Of a DNA stretch of 64,000 nucleotides, positions 10,420-23,294 are shown one piece after another. How positions within the stretch are numbered: the first letter of the stretch is position 1; every line of letters starts with the position of its first letter. A program made the position numbers and the translations under genes. The stretch is from contig JAENRU010000432.1 in NCBI GenBank assembly GCA_016647705.1, positions 682,001-746,000 on the forward strand. Direction: 5' to 3'. Source of the DNA: Eucommia ulmoides. Its lineage: Eukaryota; Streptophyta; Magnoliopsida; Garryales; Eucommiaceae. The notes beneath the pieces were generated by a model. The model saw nothing but the letters and a program-made list of their open reading frames with translations, had not been told where the DNA came from and searched no databases.

Positions 10420-13278
10420 ATGCTCGAATCGGAGCAATGTTCTTCCAGGATCTTTTCACCTTACCAGGAGGAATGTGGCGATGAAGAGCTCTCGGTTCTT
10501 CCGAGGCACACTAAAGTTATTGTTACTGGAAACAACAGGACAAAATCAGTCTTGGTGGGTCTGCAGGGCGTCGTGAAGAAGGCCGTGGGCCTTGGTGGTT
10601 GGCATTGGCTGGTATTTTTATCTTCCCTATCCTCCACCAACTTATGCTTCATTACTATGGCATAACTAGCAAAAATTAATCACCATGTAGAGCTCTATGA
10701 TGCCGTTTAGTTTTTGCAAACTTTTTTTGAAAATTTTGAAAAGTTAAAAGGTTTAGTTTTAAAAAAAGAGAACATTTGTTAATAATTTGTTATGATTTTG
10801 AAAAGTAAGAGTGATTAGATTGATTGAAATATGATATTAAAAAAGAGATATAATAATGATGTTTGTAGGATGAATTTGTGGCGGAGAAAAAATATAATAT
10901 TAAGTTTCCAAGAATCCTAGTGTTGCTTCCTTGTTTTGTGGGGTTTGGTTAAAATTCATGCTATTATCTTAAATGCTAGGTTTTGAAGAATGGGATTGAA
11001 GTGAAGCTCCAAAGGAATGCTTTGAGCGTGCTCGAACCTCCAACCGGGAATGAAGAGGATGAAGATTATGAATTCGACAACTCTAGCTGTGATTCTATTG
11101 GTGATAACGCTAACAATTTCTGTAAGTTATAGAATTTAGGGTCTGTTTGGTTGAATTTAAGAAAACTGTTTCGGAAAATTTTGAAACGTTGTTTGATTTA
11201 GTTTGGAATTTTTTTTGAAAAAGAGAATATTTATGAATAACGGGTTAAAATTTTGAAAAGTGAACATGATCTGAATGAGTCTTCCGAAAATTGTTCTATA
11301 AAAGTGTGTTTGAGTTATATTGTTAAAAAAGACATGTATGCTTTCTCTTTTGGGCAGGTGCAGGTATTGAGTTCAGAAAACTTAACAAGCCCAGAATTAG
11401 GTATATGAAGCCACGGGTTCGACCTATGTTGCCCAAGTTAGGGAGGTTTAGCAGCCATAAAGAAGCTCAATCTATAAGCAAAATCGATGGAAAGGTATTA
11501 ATTTTGCCGAGTGAAATTGAAGCATTTCGTTTCTTGTAGAAATACTTCTTAATTAGTGTGTTCGGGTGCAGTATCCTGAAGAATGAATTTGTTTTGATGG
11601 AGAGATTTGTAAAATTTTCTTCGGGTCTGTTTGGGTATAGGTATTTGAAGAACGTCTTTCATTTCATGAATGGTTTTGTATATTTTTCTAAAGAAATCTT
11701 GTTAAGAAAATTTTACAAATCGCGTCCCGAAATCAAATCCCTCAACCAAATGGACTATAAAGAAAAATTCTTGATAGTTCGTTTGGATGAGATATTTGAA
11801 GAAAGTGTTTTGATTTCAAACAAGTATTTGTGCAAGGAAAATTCTACAAATCCATTTGTAAAATTGAATAGCTTCTTCAAACCAAACGAACTATAAAGGA
11901 GTGTTTGGGTGAGGTATTTGATTTCAAGAAGGGGTTTGTAGATTTTGTTTTAAAAAAAAGAAATTGTGAAGAAAAATTTGCAAATTCCTTATCGATATAA
12001 AAGTCTAATGATAAAACCTTTTTTTATTTCTTCTTCTTTGGGATAGTTGAATCCCACATCACGTGTATTACCTGATCTTGAGCTATATATAGAGTTTAGG
12101 GCAATCTTACTCTCTCAAGGCGTCTTTTGAGAGTGATTTAGACCTATTTAATATTTACATGGTATCAGAGTTAGACATTTTGTCCGATATTGGGCTTGTT
12201 TAATCCCACGTCAATGTTGGACCTCCCGATATTTGTTCGTAGAGGTTTGCAAAGTCAACCCTACGCGTGAGGGGACTTGTTGAATCTCACATTGATGTTG
12301 GATCCGCCAATATCCATTCGCAGTAGTTTAGCGAAGAACCCTGCGCGTGTGGGGGCGTGTTGAATCCCACATCATATTAGCTAATCCTGAGCTATATATA
12401 AAGTCTAGGGTAATCCTCCTCTTTGAAGGTGTCTTTTGAGAGTGGGTTAAGCCTTTTCTCCCTATTTCTTAATTTGATATTTGTTGATATTGATTAGAGA
12501 CTCAGCTTGGCAAATCTTGGAACCTCTTCATTGTGGAGATATTGGAGATGCTTCAAACTTGTAAGTCTTCCCGCTTTTACCCCCTTTTTTTCTTCATTGT
12601 CTTGAAAACTGAATGCCTTTTACTTAATTCATTTTCATTATATTTTTCCTTTTCAGGGAAGGTTTAATCCGAATCCTATGAAGACTGAGATGGTTCATGC
12701 CATTCAAAAGCATTTTGCTTCACTGGTATTCCCCCCCCTCTCTCTCTCAAAAAATCCGAATAGAAAAAATGTGAAAAATGTTTCTCTTACGAGTTACGGC
12801 TTGTTTGGTTGAACGAAATTGGGGTGGAATGGAATTGGCATTCCACCGTCGATTTCAATTCCGTTGTTTGATGTCCAATGGAATAAAAAATTTGGTTCCA
12901 TTGGAATGAAAGATGACGGAATTGAATTTTTTTGGGCTCGAATTAACCTTACCCAATGAAATCTAAAAACAATTTCCACAAAAGCACATTTCTATTATTA
13001 GAAATAACGTATTTTGTAATCATTTTTTTAATAATCTATTGTTAGATATATATTCAAAGTTAATATCTAAAAAGGCATTATGAGAATTTTGCTATGTTTC
13101 ATTATTCTTTTCTTTCTCTCATTCTTTAACAACTAAACAAGATAATGGAATAATGATTCCATTGACAAATTCATTATATTTCTTCTCTCATTTTATTCTA
13201 TTTTGATTCTATTTTATCCAACTAAACGAGCTGTTGGATTCCCATATTTCTAAAAATAAATTTGGAAACCATAACAAA

Positions 13279-13313
<35 letters not shown>

Positions 13314-14090
13314 TTGTTTTTTTACTTAGAAAAAAAAAAAAAAAACACTATTTTTCGGCGTTTGTTTATGTTGAATCCCACATTGATATTGCACCCCTAG
13401 ATATTGCAGTAGTGGGCGTGTTGAATTTCACATCACTCGTGTTTTACCTATTCTTTGGTTTTATTTTTGAAAATTTTGATAATGCTTTTTAAAAATCTTG
13501 GAAACACGTTTGGTTTACTTTTGAGAAAGAGAATATTTATTAATAATTAGAAAAACGATGATTGATTGAGATATGATAAAGAAAGAGATAATAAGAATGT
13601 TCGACTTTAAGAGAAAATTAAAATTGAATTTGTAAAATAATAAAAATATATGGTGTGATAGATTGAGTATTGTGAAAATTATTTTGTAATTTTTTATTTT
13701 TTTTTGTGTTTGAGAGACAAAAAATAGTAATATTTTGAGTTTTTAAAAATTGAGAACACTATTGGTAATGAACCAAACATAACCCTAGTGTTTTTCTTCT
13801 CAAATGTTTGCTTATCCTCTTTGAAATGGAAAAGGAAATATGGGAATAAGAAAAAAAAGACTGTTTTTGTTTGTTTTGTTCATGATAACAAAAATCTTGG
13901 GAACAGACCAGATTTGTTCTGAGTTTCATGAGAGCAGAAACATTAAACTCCAAACATTTATTAGATGGGTCTCCAAAAGGGTCTTATTTTTGTGCATCTA
14001 TTTTTGATACAACAGCAATTGGATGAGGTAGAAGTGATTCTGGATTTCATCAATGCAGCAAACAGGAGAAAATCGCCTAACATTTACTGA
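10420..14090 (+). CDS. AFR1: SAP30-function-related protein (Sin3/HDAC complex subunit, AFR1/AFR2 type)
   Basis: Six coding exons: 10420-10611, 10980-11121, 11358-11494, 12498-12560, 12657-12725 and 14016-14090, 225 aa. The N-terminal half carries the plant-specific conserved block (LPRHTKVIVTGNNRTKSVLV, then GGWHWLVLKNGIEVKLQRN at residues ~58-76). The last three exons encode a SAP30 Sin3-binding domain (LWRYWRCFKL, PNPMKTEMVHAIQKHF, LDEVEVILDFINAANR). Known AFR proteins of Arabidopsis (not the Attenuated Far-Red F-box gene) link Sin3-type scaffolds to histone deacetylase and repress flowering genes in the nucleus. Length matches the family. The start was chosen because the family begins just before the acidic stretch. 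The third-exon acceptor is a tandem pair (gcag at 11357, gcag at 11363) that would include or drop Ala-Gly. Intron 3 holds a TRIM. Confidence 0.88.
12047..12470 (+). mobile_element. TRIM retroelement in intron 3 of the AFR-like gene
   Basis: Short LTRs flank a ~200-bp non-coding core. The 5' LTR (12047-12159) begins TTGAATCCCACATC and ends TTTACA, and is followed directly by a primer binding site TGGTATCAGAG at 12160, complementary to initiator-methionine tRNA. A purine-rich tract (gcgtgtgggggcg) precedes the 3' LTR, which starts TGTTGAATCCCACATC at 12358 and repeats 'gagctatatata', 'gtctagggtaatc' and 'gtcttttgagagtg'. There is no coding region, so it relied on enzymes of other elements. The 3' end is blurred near 12470. 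Confidence 0.8.
13369..13450 (+). mobile_element. TRIM relic in intron 5 of the AFR-like gene
   Basis: Two LTR-start motifs (tgttgaatcccacatt and tgttgaatttcacatc) sit about 60 bp apart around 'gatattgcacccctagatatt', matching the core of the TRIM at 12047. Only fragments remain. An (AT)n run and a poly(A) run lie just upstream (13284-13345). Confidence 0.45.
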
Positions 14091-14439
14091 TAATGTTTGT
14101 CTTAATATATATATATATTTATGTATGTATGTATTAAACATATGAAACCTAACCATTTAGTCCTGCTAACCTTTGTAGTAGTATTAGTGAAGTTCGCCTT
14201 GTAAGTTTGTATTATGATCCTGATTTATGATAAGTTATGTGCTCTAATTTTTCTTTCTCATGTAACTTAAGGGAGTGTTTGGTTGTTTGAAAATTAAATT
14301 GGAGAAATTAAAATTTTAACACTTGTTAAAGTAATTTTTCAAGAATTCGAATGCAAAGTTATTGGAAATTTTTTTGATAAAAGATTGCTGTAATTTTTAT
14401 GATGCATCGTGACTTTTGGATTTTTGTCCAACAATTTTA

Positions 14440-17290
14440 TTCTCTTGACATACCGAAGAATGCGAAGAACAACCGAATAATGAGTGGTCCGAGGAGCGGA
14501 TAAGAACTAGCTGATCTAATGAACGGCATAAGCAATATCAGGGCGAGTGATAATAAGATATACAAGATTTCCAACCAATTGGCAATATAGAGTGACATTC
14601 TAAAGAGGTGAACTATCAAGTGGGGTAAGTTTGACGTTCGGCTCGAGAGGAGTAGTGGCAGTGGTTGAGTCAGTGATCCCAGCCTTGGAAAGTAGATTCG
14701 AGACATATTTGGCCTGAGAGAAAATATCCATCAGAACTAGATGAGACTTTGAGACTAAGAAAATGGGTGAGCACGCCAAGATCTTTTATCTTAAATTGGC
14801 TATTGAGAAGCTTTTTGAGTTCAGAAATGCCACGTAGATTTTCTCCAGTAATAACCATATCATCCACATACAGCAAAAGAATGATAATACTGTTGGTAGT
14901 ATGGCGAATAAACAGAGCCGAATCATGAGAATTAGGTGTAAACCCAAAACGATGAATAGTAGTGTTGAATTTAGAAAAGCAAGCACGTGGAGCTTGTTTT
15001 AAACCACATAGGGCACGACGAAGGCAACAAACTTTATTTCTAGGGGCAATCAAGCTGGGAGGTGTATGCATATAGACTTCCTCAAGAAGATCACCATTGA
15101 GAAATGCATTTTTTACATCCATTTGAAAGAGAGTCAATTTTCGAATGACAGCGACGGCAAGAAGTGTATGAATAGATGTTAACCTCGCCACTGGAGCAAA
15201 TGTCTCTTCATAGTCAATGTCATATTCCTGAGTGAATCGTTTAGCAACAAGTCGGGTTTTATATCGTTCAATAGAGTCATCAGAGAGCATCTTGATTTTA
15301 AACACCCATTTGCACCCAATATGAGTTTTTTTAGGTGACAGATCAACAATATCTCAAGTATGAGTTTTAGCGAGGGCCTAAAATTCTTCGTCCATTGTTT
15401 TCTGCCAAAGAGGATTAGTACTAGCCTTTTTATAGGATTGACACTCATGTAGATGAAGTATAATGGAAAAACAATGAAAATCAGTAATGTAGTAATGTAA
15501 TGTGGACGATGAGTTACCCTGGTAGAGCGGCGATGGTGTTCTAGAGCATGGATCTCAAAGGCAGTTGGTACAGAATCATCGACCACAAAAGAAGTCTCAG
15601 ACATAGTCGCTGGAACTGGAGAGGTGAGATCAGTTGGTGGGTCTGGGGTAGACTCAGTATAAGGTGCAGGGTTGGGCACAACAGGTGGTGCTAGAGTGGA
15701 CTCAAAAATACATGGAACTGTATCATCTGGAAATAACTCAATGGATGGATCAGTAAAGAATCTGGAGTTGGTGAGGGTTGACATGTCAAATGACCGTAAG
15801 GAAGAAAACATTTGATGTTCCCAAAAAATAACATATCGTGAGATACGAAGAGCTTTAGAAATGGGATCCCAATACCGATACTCTTTATGTTCAATGTCAT
15901 ATCCAAGAAAACAACACAAATGAGCCATTGGTTCCAGTTTGTTGTATTCATGTGGTTTGAGAAGAACAAAACAGATGCAACCAAAGACTCTGAGTTCAAA
16001 GTAATCAGGAGTTTTACCAAAAAGGTATTCAAATGGAGACTGGTTTTGGATTGTAGAAGAAGAGACACGGTTTATGGTGTAGACGGCTGTGAAGGCAGCC
16101 TCATCAGGACATGATAAAGAAATTAGTAGAGCACAAACTATGTCAAGAATATGTCTATGTTTGCTTTCGGCTTGTTCATTTTGTTGAGATGTACTAGGAC
16201 ACGAGCGATGGGGGAGCGTGCCATTTTTGCGAAGTAGGTTAAGAAAAATACGATCCTTGTATTCCATTGCATTATCTGAGCGAAAAACTTTGATATTTCT
16301 AGAAAATTGGGTTTGAACCATAGAAGAAAACTCAGAATATATTTGGAATAGTTCGGATCGATGTTTCATAAGAAACAATCATGTATATCGAGAGTAGTCG
16401 TCCACAAAGATAACCAAGTAACGAAGGCCACCCATCGAGGCATGAAGAGAAGGCCTCCAAATATCATAATGAATTAGATCAAATGGTGCAAGGGAAATAG
16501 ACTGACTCTCTTTGAAAGGTAGGGCTAGTTGTTTGGCAAATTAGCAATGGATACATTTGAGGAACTCATGTGGAACTAAACCTAACTGACCACTATAAAT
16601 AAGCGATTTGAGTCGACTAGATGAAGTGTAGCCTAACTGAGCATACCATATTTGGGATAGTGAGAGATCAATTGGTAGTTGTGGAGATAATGATGAGGAT
16701 ATCGGTGGTAGTGGTGAGGTTGCACAAGTTGATGAAGGGACTTGGAATTGTGGTGGTGATGGAGTTGGAGATGGAAGGTGCAAACTGGTAAGTTCAAATA
16801 GGCGTCTAACCTTACGACCAGTCCCAAGAGTTTCTCCTGTCTAAGGATCCTGCACATGACAACCACTATTAGAAAATATGATTTCAAATCGCAATTCACA
16901 AAGTTGCCCAACTGACAAGAGATTTAAGGTGAGTTTCGGAATCAAATACGTGTCATGAGCAAAAAGATGAGAAGTAGAAACCCGACCGGTATGAGTAACA
17001 CGCATTTGAGAACCATCAGCAGTATTAATACAAAGGATATTCATAGCGGAGAATCTGGTTGAAAAAATATGAGGATCAGATGTCATATGATTGTAACAAG
17101 CAGAATCAAAGAACCAAGAAAAGTTATATGTAGTAAGTGGAAGAGCAGGGGAAAGGTTTGTACCATTACCAATGTTGGAGAAGATATGAAGGAGGAGTGA
17201 TGTCAAATCTGCAATAGACATGGTGACAGTAGTGGAGCAAGGATTCGAACCCTCTTTGACATTGATAATGAGCGAAAAACCTACAAACAT
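14440..17290 (-). pseudogene. Ty1-copia pol relic: protease, integrase, reverse transcriptase
   Basis: Reading from 17290 downward: an aspartic-protease-like segment (FFDSACYNHMTSD), the GAG-pre-integrase region (LSLSQIWYAQLGYTSSSRL), the integrase core (DDYSRYT, FRSDNAMEYKDR, then QNEQAES in place of the usual AER), and a reverse transcriptase at 15305-14670 (DYEETFAPVARLTS, QMDVKNAFLNGDL, LYVDDMVITG). In-frame stops lie at 16841-16843 (TAG), near 16546 (TAA) and at 16379-16381 (TGA); more lie in 15310-15400, and frameshifts follow the RT. The chain ends near 14440 before RNase H, and no 3' LTR is present. The element cannot encode a working polyprotein. Confidence 0.92.
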
Positions 17291-18520
17291 CGTTGTTAAG
17301 CCTAGAGAAACTATTATTACAGATGGATTTAGGATGTTGAAATTATCTAGGAACCGATCTATACTCGTGAAGAACCGATTGAGAGTCTCTTGAACTGATC
17401 AGATCTCCGTGATGAACCGAATCAACAATATAAAGAGAGCTATACTATATGATCTGAATTTGATTTTGATGGATATCACAGATAGATCCAGAATACTGAA
17501 ATTGTCCAGAAACCAATATTGAATCTTCTAGGACAAGGTGAAAAACAGGTGAACCGATGTAGGAACCACATTCATATAACAGAAAGTATATTCTGTGAGC
17601 CTCAAATCACAAAATAGAGGCCATAAACAGAATCGGGATGTAAAACAACCTCAGGAATCGATTTAAATTTGCAGAAAACTGGTCAAAAATTGGCTGAACC
17701 GGTTAAATAATGAACCTTGAAGAAAACCGGTGATGTGGCGGTCAACTGTTGACGTAGCGATCAATCGCTAACATGGCGTTGACGTGTCGACTGGTGTAGC
17801 GGTCAACTGCTGATGTGGTAATGAAGTAGCAGTTAACATGGCGCTGACTTGGTGCTGAGATGGCAACTGAGTGGGCTTTAGGGCTGGTGTGGTAGTGAGG
17901 TTGGCTGAACAGAAGATGACTGCGAGTGGATCTGACGCGCGCTACTATTTTCCGCGCGTGGAAGCGCTTGTAGTCTTAGACGGTGATGGGCCTTACGTCG
18001 TTTGAATCATCTCGTCGAGGTGGTTTCGATGATATATCGTGAGATGGATTTGGAGCTATTGTTGAGGTGGTAGAGCCCAAAATCCGAGACATTGCAAGCT
18101 GGCACACAGATCTTAAACGCGAACTGACACAGACACTTTGGGATGCTCGTGGGAGCTCATGAACAGTCTTATGTGCTTGATTTTTGCGTTGTTGGAAACG
18201 TCTCGTCGATACGATTCCGATGGTATATTGTGAGATATATTTGGAAGTCTGGTTGAGGTGGTAGAACCCAAAATCTGAGACAACGCGGTTTAGTGGTACT
18301 GCAGGCTGTGGGAGGCGCGTGTGTGCGCGTCGGAGCTCCGGTGGCGGTGATTTTGGTGGCGCTGTGTTCGTCTCTGTAAGACAAAGATGGTGGTGTGGTG
18401 GTTGTTGATATCAGAGTGGTGATGAAGCCTATATCAGTTACGAAAATCACGAGAGAAAGTAAGGCGGCGGCGGAAGCTTGAGGGTTTTGAAAAAAAATGT
18501 TTAGAGAGAACAGATTTAGG
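17291..18520 (-). mobile_element. Ty1-copia 5' region without recognisable gag
   Basis: This 1.2 kb lies where Gag should be, but no Gag motif or zinc knuckle was found. It contains an imperfect repeat pair (about 18015-18095 and 18197-18283, sharing 'ctcgtcga', 'tatat.gtgagat' and 'ttgaggtggtaga.ccc'), and a patch of 'gatgtggcggtcaac'-type repeats at 17730-17870. A 93-codon open frame at 18450-18169 (minus) overlaps one of these repeats and has no known domain. Either gag was replaced, or the leader expanded. Confidence 0.6.
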
Positions 18521-18526
18521 AAAGAC

Positions 18527-18719
18527 TTGCTCTTGATACCATGTTAAGATAATTGAGAAGTAAAGAATGAATCATGTATTGATATATTGAGAAATAAATA
18601 CAAGGTTACATGTATTAAGAATATACAGAATAGAAATTATACATGAGTATTTATAGAGAAAGTGGGGTTAGAGTTTTGCCCTATGGGCCAAGTGGGCTAA
18701 GCCCATTATTACACTAACA
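18527..18719 (-). mobile_element. 5' LTR and primer binding site of the copia element
   Basis: On the minus strand the LTR (18719 down to 18542, 178 bp) begins TGTTAGTGTAATAATGGGC and ends ATTATCTTAACA, so it has TGTTA/TAACA inverted ends. It is followed by the primer binding site TGGTATCAAGAGCA (18541-18528), complementary to initiator-methionine tRNA. A TATA-like 'tctataaatac' sits in the LTR middle. The LTR is short for the superfamily. No matching 3' LTR exists in the window. Confidence 0.85.
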
Positions 18720-20557
18720 TTATGGATAACCATCTAAAGCGAAAAAACATTGCTAGGATGGTTGTAATAGTAAAGAATAAAAAATAAATGTTCTATCAAT
18801 AAGATTAAATAAAAAATTTGTAAGTAGAGGTTTATATGGTAAGAAACCCTAAATGAATTGAGATAGGACGATCTCCCAAGATAATTGAGTAAAAATTAAC
18901 TTAAGGAGCAAATTGCATCAATTAAAAGATCAAGGAACACCAATACGGTGTGGCTCAAGCGACAAGACACGCTTGAGTTAAAACAGTTGAAGGATCTCTA
19001 CAAAGTTAGGGATTCAAGCATGCAAAAAAACACTTGTTAGAAATAACAGACACGGAATTCCGAACAAGATTAGTTTCACACCATATGTAGATGGGGGATG
19101 GGGGACACTTATAGATATACTAAAAAAAAATAAAAATCAAAGAACCAAAGAGATATATCTAAACTTCAAGAGTGCAAGTTAGCCAAAAGTTAAGGTGGTG
19201 TTTGGATATATTTGTAAAAGTAGTCCTATATTGGATCCCAACTTTTTAAAAAAATCAAAGAACGAAAGAGATACCATCTAAACTTTAAGAGTGCAAGTTA
19301 GCCAAAAGTTAAGGTGGTGTTTGGATATTTTTGTAAAAGTAGTCCTATATTGGATCCCAACTTTTTTCTTCTTCAGGGAGAGGGGGTGTTGTTCTATCAA
19401 CATCAAGAGACTTGCCTTTCTAATATTCAATTTTTGGCAAAAATTTACTTTAAACCTTAAAGTTTAGGTCGAGTGTTTAGTCGCAACATATCGGATTTTA
19501 AAAAATATCACATTTGACCTGGATGTTTGAGTTAGTGTTAATTAGGTTCAATTATTAACGGTATGCTAAAATGTAGACGAAAATGACGAGATACCTTAAA
19601 GTTAAGACGTCCGTCACTGGTAAAATTGCTAACCAACGACGGCGACTGTCGACGCTACGAAAAAGAGGAACAATAGGGCTTTCGTAGTAAGGAGAAGAAA
19701 AAAAATTGCATTTTGTACTATTAAATTTATTATAGATTTCTAAATTGTCCTTGTAAGATTAATTGTATTTTGATTAACAAAATTGTCCATAAAATTAATG
19801 TTACATCATGGCCTTTGGACCGGCTTGGATGATTTTAAAGCCCAAAGTAGCTTCAAAATTCCTCAACGTTTAAATATTTATTTAAAATACTCATAATTTT
19901 TTTATAATTAAAATAATAGTTAATATAATGATTAAATCAAAATCGAGATTTTGTTAACATCATCATCATAATAATGATTTAAATTTGATTGATGTGACAT
20001 GTAGATTATTCCATATTACTCACTGAATAATATGAAAAGTCGTTTATTAATATTTAGGCTACCTCTTGCAGGTAAACTCTCTAGGACGGATAGAAAGTAG
20101 ACTAATAGTTATAACATAAATAAAACCCCACGCGCTCGCGCATTGTCGATCGACCGACCGCTTGCTTGGCAGAACTCGTGCTCGAGCTTGTGGTCTTGGG
20201 GAATATTTGGCTTGGTCTTGGTATTCTTGTAGCACTTTTTTGTTCATTGAGCTTTTAGTTTTTAGCTTTGATACTAGTAATTATTAATCGTTTTTAGTTT
20301 CATTTCTCAAATTTGGTTTTAATAATTGTTAAATTAATTTTTAAATCATTTCTCTAACCTTATCTTCATTATTTTAAAGCACTATATTGAGTAAAGTACA
20401 ATTAACTAATTATTTGAGGATAGCATCTAAAGTGCTAATGTCCAAATAGGTTATGATGAGTTGGAGGTTATAGAGAGGGGGTTAAATTTGAAACTAAGGG
20501 CAAATTTAAAACAATTAACAAGTTGAAGGATGCATTTAAAAAAGATTGTAAATTTAA
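18720..20557. other. intergenic AT-rich DNA with a 119-bp tandem duplication
   Basis: No gene was recognised. Positions 19149-19248 and 19267-19365 are near-identical copies (shared 'aagagtgcaagttagcc' and 'tcctatattggatccc'), offset 119 bp. The short GC-richer patch at 20120-20200 (ccacgcgctcgcgc) contains no family I know. Confidence 0.6.
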
Positions 20558-21660
20558 GGACCAATTTGAAGGTTTTTCAATATTTTGTGGGTTAAAAGTG
20601 TATTTTATCTGGGGTTTTTTAACGGAGCTAGATTAGTTTCTGCTAGATGAGAAATAAAGAACATAACCAATACAGGGAATAAGGTAATACCAAACCATAT
20701 TTGCTTTCACGTCATGAGAATCTGCGTTTACCCAATGTCCAACTTATTCCTGTCGAACAGGGAAGTTGGTGGGTTCCCACGTGGAAGTCAATTCCCTTTG
20801 ATATTTTGTCAGATAGAGTATCCGAAAGATAGCGGGCAAGGCGAAAAACCGTGATTCAAAGACACGGTCTATTTTATTGTCCTGGTTCTGGGAGATTTTG
20901 TCCTGGACCAATTCGAAGGTTTCTCAACATTTTGTGGGCTAAAGGTGTATTTAATCCTTTATTTTTTAACGGAGCACGATTAGTTTCTACTAGATGAGAA
21001 ATAAAAAACATAACCAATACAGGGAACAAAAGAATATCAAACCATATTTGTTTTTGCACCATGACAATCTGCTTTTACCCATGGTACGTATTATTCCTGT
21101 CAAACAGGAAAGTTAGTGGGTTCCCACGTGGAAGTCTGTGCCCTATGATGTTTTGTCAGATAGAGTATGCAAAAGACGGCAGACAAGGCGAAAAACCATA
21201 ATTTAAAGACACGGTCTATTTTATTGTCTTGATTCTGGGAGATTTTGTCCTTAACCAATTTGAAGGTTTCTCAATATTTTGTTGGCTAAAGGTGTATTTT
21301 ATCCTTTATTTTTTAACGGAGCTCAGTTAGTTTCTACTAGACGAGAAATAAAAAACATAACCAATACAGGGAATAAGGGGATATCAGACCATATCTGCTT
21401 TTGCACCATGACAATCTATTTTTACCCATGATCTGTATTATTCCTGTCGAACAGGAGATGTTGGTGGGTTCTCACGTGGAAGTCAGTGCCCTCTAATGTT
21501 TTGTCCGATAGAGTATCTGATAGACGGCGGACAAGGCGAAAAACCGTAATTCAAAGGCACGGTCTATTTTATTGTACTGGTTCTGAGAGATTTTGTCCCG
21601 GACCAATTTGAAGGTTTCTCAATATTTTGTGGGCTACAGGTGTATTTTATCCGTTATTTT
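20558..21660 (+). repeat. 348-bp tandem array (three units plus partial), one G-box per unit
   Basis: Units start at about 20558, 20905 and 21252 (each ggacc/aacc-aatttgaaggttt), with a fourth partial unit from 21600 to about 21660. Shared landmarks are 'accaatacaggg', 'ttattcctgtc', 'aaggcgaaaaacc' and 'gacacggtctatttta'. Each full unit holds an ACGT element: CCACGTGG at 20777-20784 and 21124-21131, TCACGTGG at 21472-21479. The array ends within about 50 bp of the probable leader exon of the RING-finger gene, so it is likely part of, or adjacent to, its promoter. The G-boxes are bZIP/bHLH site matches only; binding is inferred. Confidence 0.85.
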
Positions 21661-22449
21661 TATTCTGTTTTATTCTCGTCGTCTTTCTTATACGAAACAG
21701 AGGAGAGAGAGAAGAGAGCGAAAAGGCCGCGGCGATGATTCTCTCTCCTAACTGATAAAGTGGACGCCTCTCAGCTCGTCAATCTCAAACAATTCCATCA
21801 AAAGGTGCGCGCATACTTATATGAGTTGTGTATATGTTTACGCATGTGTATATATCTGTGTATAGGTGTTGATTTTTGTTGTTGTATATGAGCAAATCGA
21901 ATTTGATTGATGGTCGATTGATCGATTCGTTTTTGTACGTGCTGCGGGTTTGAAGTTCCGTTAATCATATTTATCGGTCCCTTTTTACTGTTTTGGAGTT
22001 TGTGTTGATCGATTTCGTGTTTGATGCGGTTCTTCGGTTGTGTTTTCAATGAATCGGTTGTGGTTTGATCGATTTTAGTTATGAGCTTATTGAATTTAGG
22101 GCTTATGAGTTAGCTGTTGATGGTGTTTGTTTGACTTTGTTTCCAGTGTGTTTTCTATATCGATATGCAGTTTAGTAGGTTAGTTGCGTCTGCTGCGGAG
22201 AATATGGAGTGAATTTAGTTACGGAATATTGTTGCCGATGGAGTTACTCGTTAATTTTGATTCCATGAGGAGTAGTTCCATGCGGTTGTAGTTTTTTATG
22301 GTACTGGTATTGCTTTGATTGTTTAGCTTGTTCCCTTTGTTTCTGAATCACTTTAGAAGTGTTATTAGTTTATATGGAGCCGGTAAGGGTGGAGAAGTTG
22401 ATTGGGAATTGGTCATTGATCAATTGAGGATAGGTTTGCTTCAGCTTTG

Positions 22450-22920
22450 CCTTATTAAGTGATAACACTGGACTTCTGACGATGATCCCAACCTCTAAAT
22501 ACCTGATTACCTCCTGCAAAACTTAGGATAAGTACTTGAGATATCGGTGTGGTATCGGCTAAATACCTTCCGGCGTGAGAATAAGTTAATCAGATCTTTA
22601 GAGATATCAGAGTTGAAAGTATACAATCGATGATCGACTGACCAATGTCTCTCTCAGATATATCTCATCTATAACGTGTAGATCAGTTATCCGAATGTTT
22701 GGTCCTTTCTTTGACCATTTTAGGTATCCCATGGGCTGCCCTTGCACATGCCCATGTTCTTCTTTCATTTTATTGTCTGGGCTTACTCAATTGTGCCTGT
22801 CGAATTATGCCCTCTCTGGCGACTATGTGCCCAATCCAGCTGGGTTTATAACTGTTGCTATATTTAATGTTGGCATGGGTCATGGGAATCCATCCACATC
22901 ATTAAGGACATCTTTGTTCA
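22450..22920. mobile_element. possible LTR relic in the 5'-UTR intron of the RHB1A-like gene
   Basis: The phrase 'ccttccggcgtgagaat' at about 22566 closely matches 'cctccggcgtgagaat' in the solo LTR at 36177, and the base composition here is richer in GC than the rest of the intron. No ends or target duplication could be defined. Low confidence. Confidence 0.3.
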
Positions 22921-23294
22921 AATAATTTCCGTTTTTCGCTTGGAGGGGAGAGTGGAGATGGGATGTCCGAGTTTAGTGCAAATCTAGATGTCAAAATCAA
23001 GCACTGGAGTCAATGTTTATTTAGTAATCTCTTTCTCATTTTCTTTCTAGATGAATTTCTCGGTTTCTTAAAGAACAATATATTTATGTCGTAATATGGC
23101 AGTGTCGTGTTATCAAGTCAAGGTAATCTGAGTCTATCCTAGTGCACGCACTTAGTGATGCATGCTGTATTTCTTTGTGGCCTTTATGTATATTGTTGAT
23201 TACTTCCGTTGATTAGTCTTCTCTCTCAATGTAATAAAACAGGTAAGAATGAACCAATTTCCGGTAGCGCCAGGTGGGTAGTCATTATTAAAAA

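Noticed and set aside
20059..20247. GC-richer patch with a 62-codon minus-strand frame
   Set aside because: No recognisable family, no neighbouring exon; could be a decayed element but the evidence is too thin.
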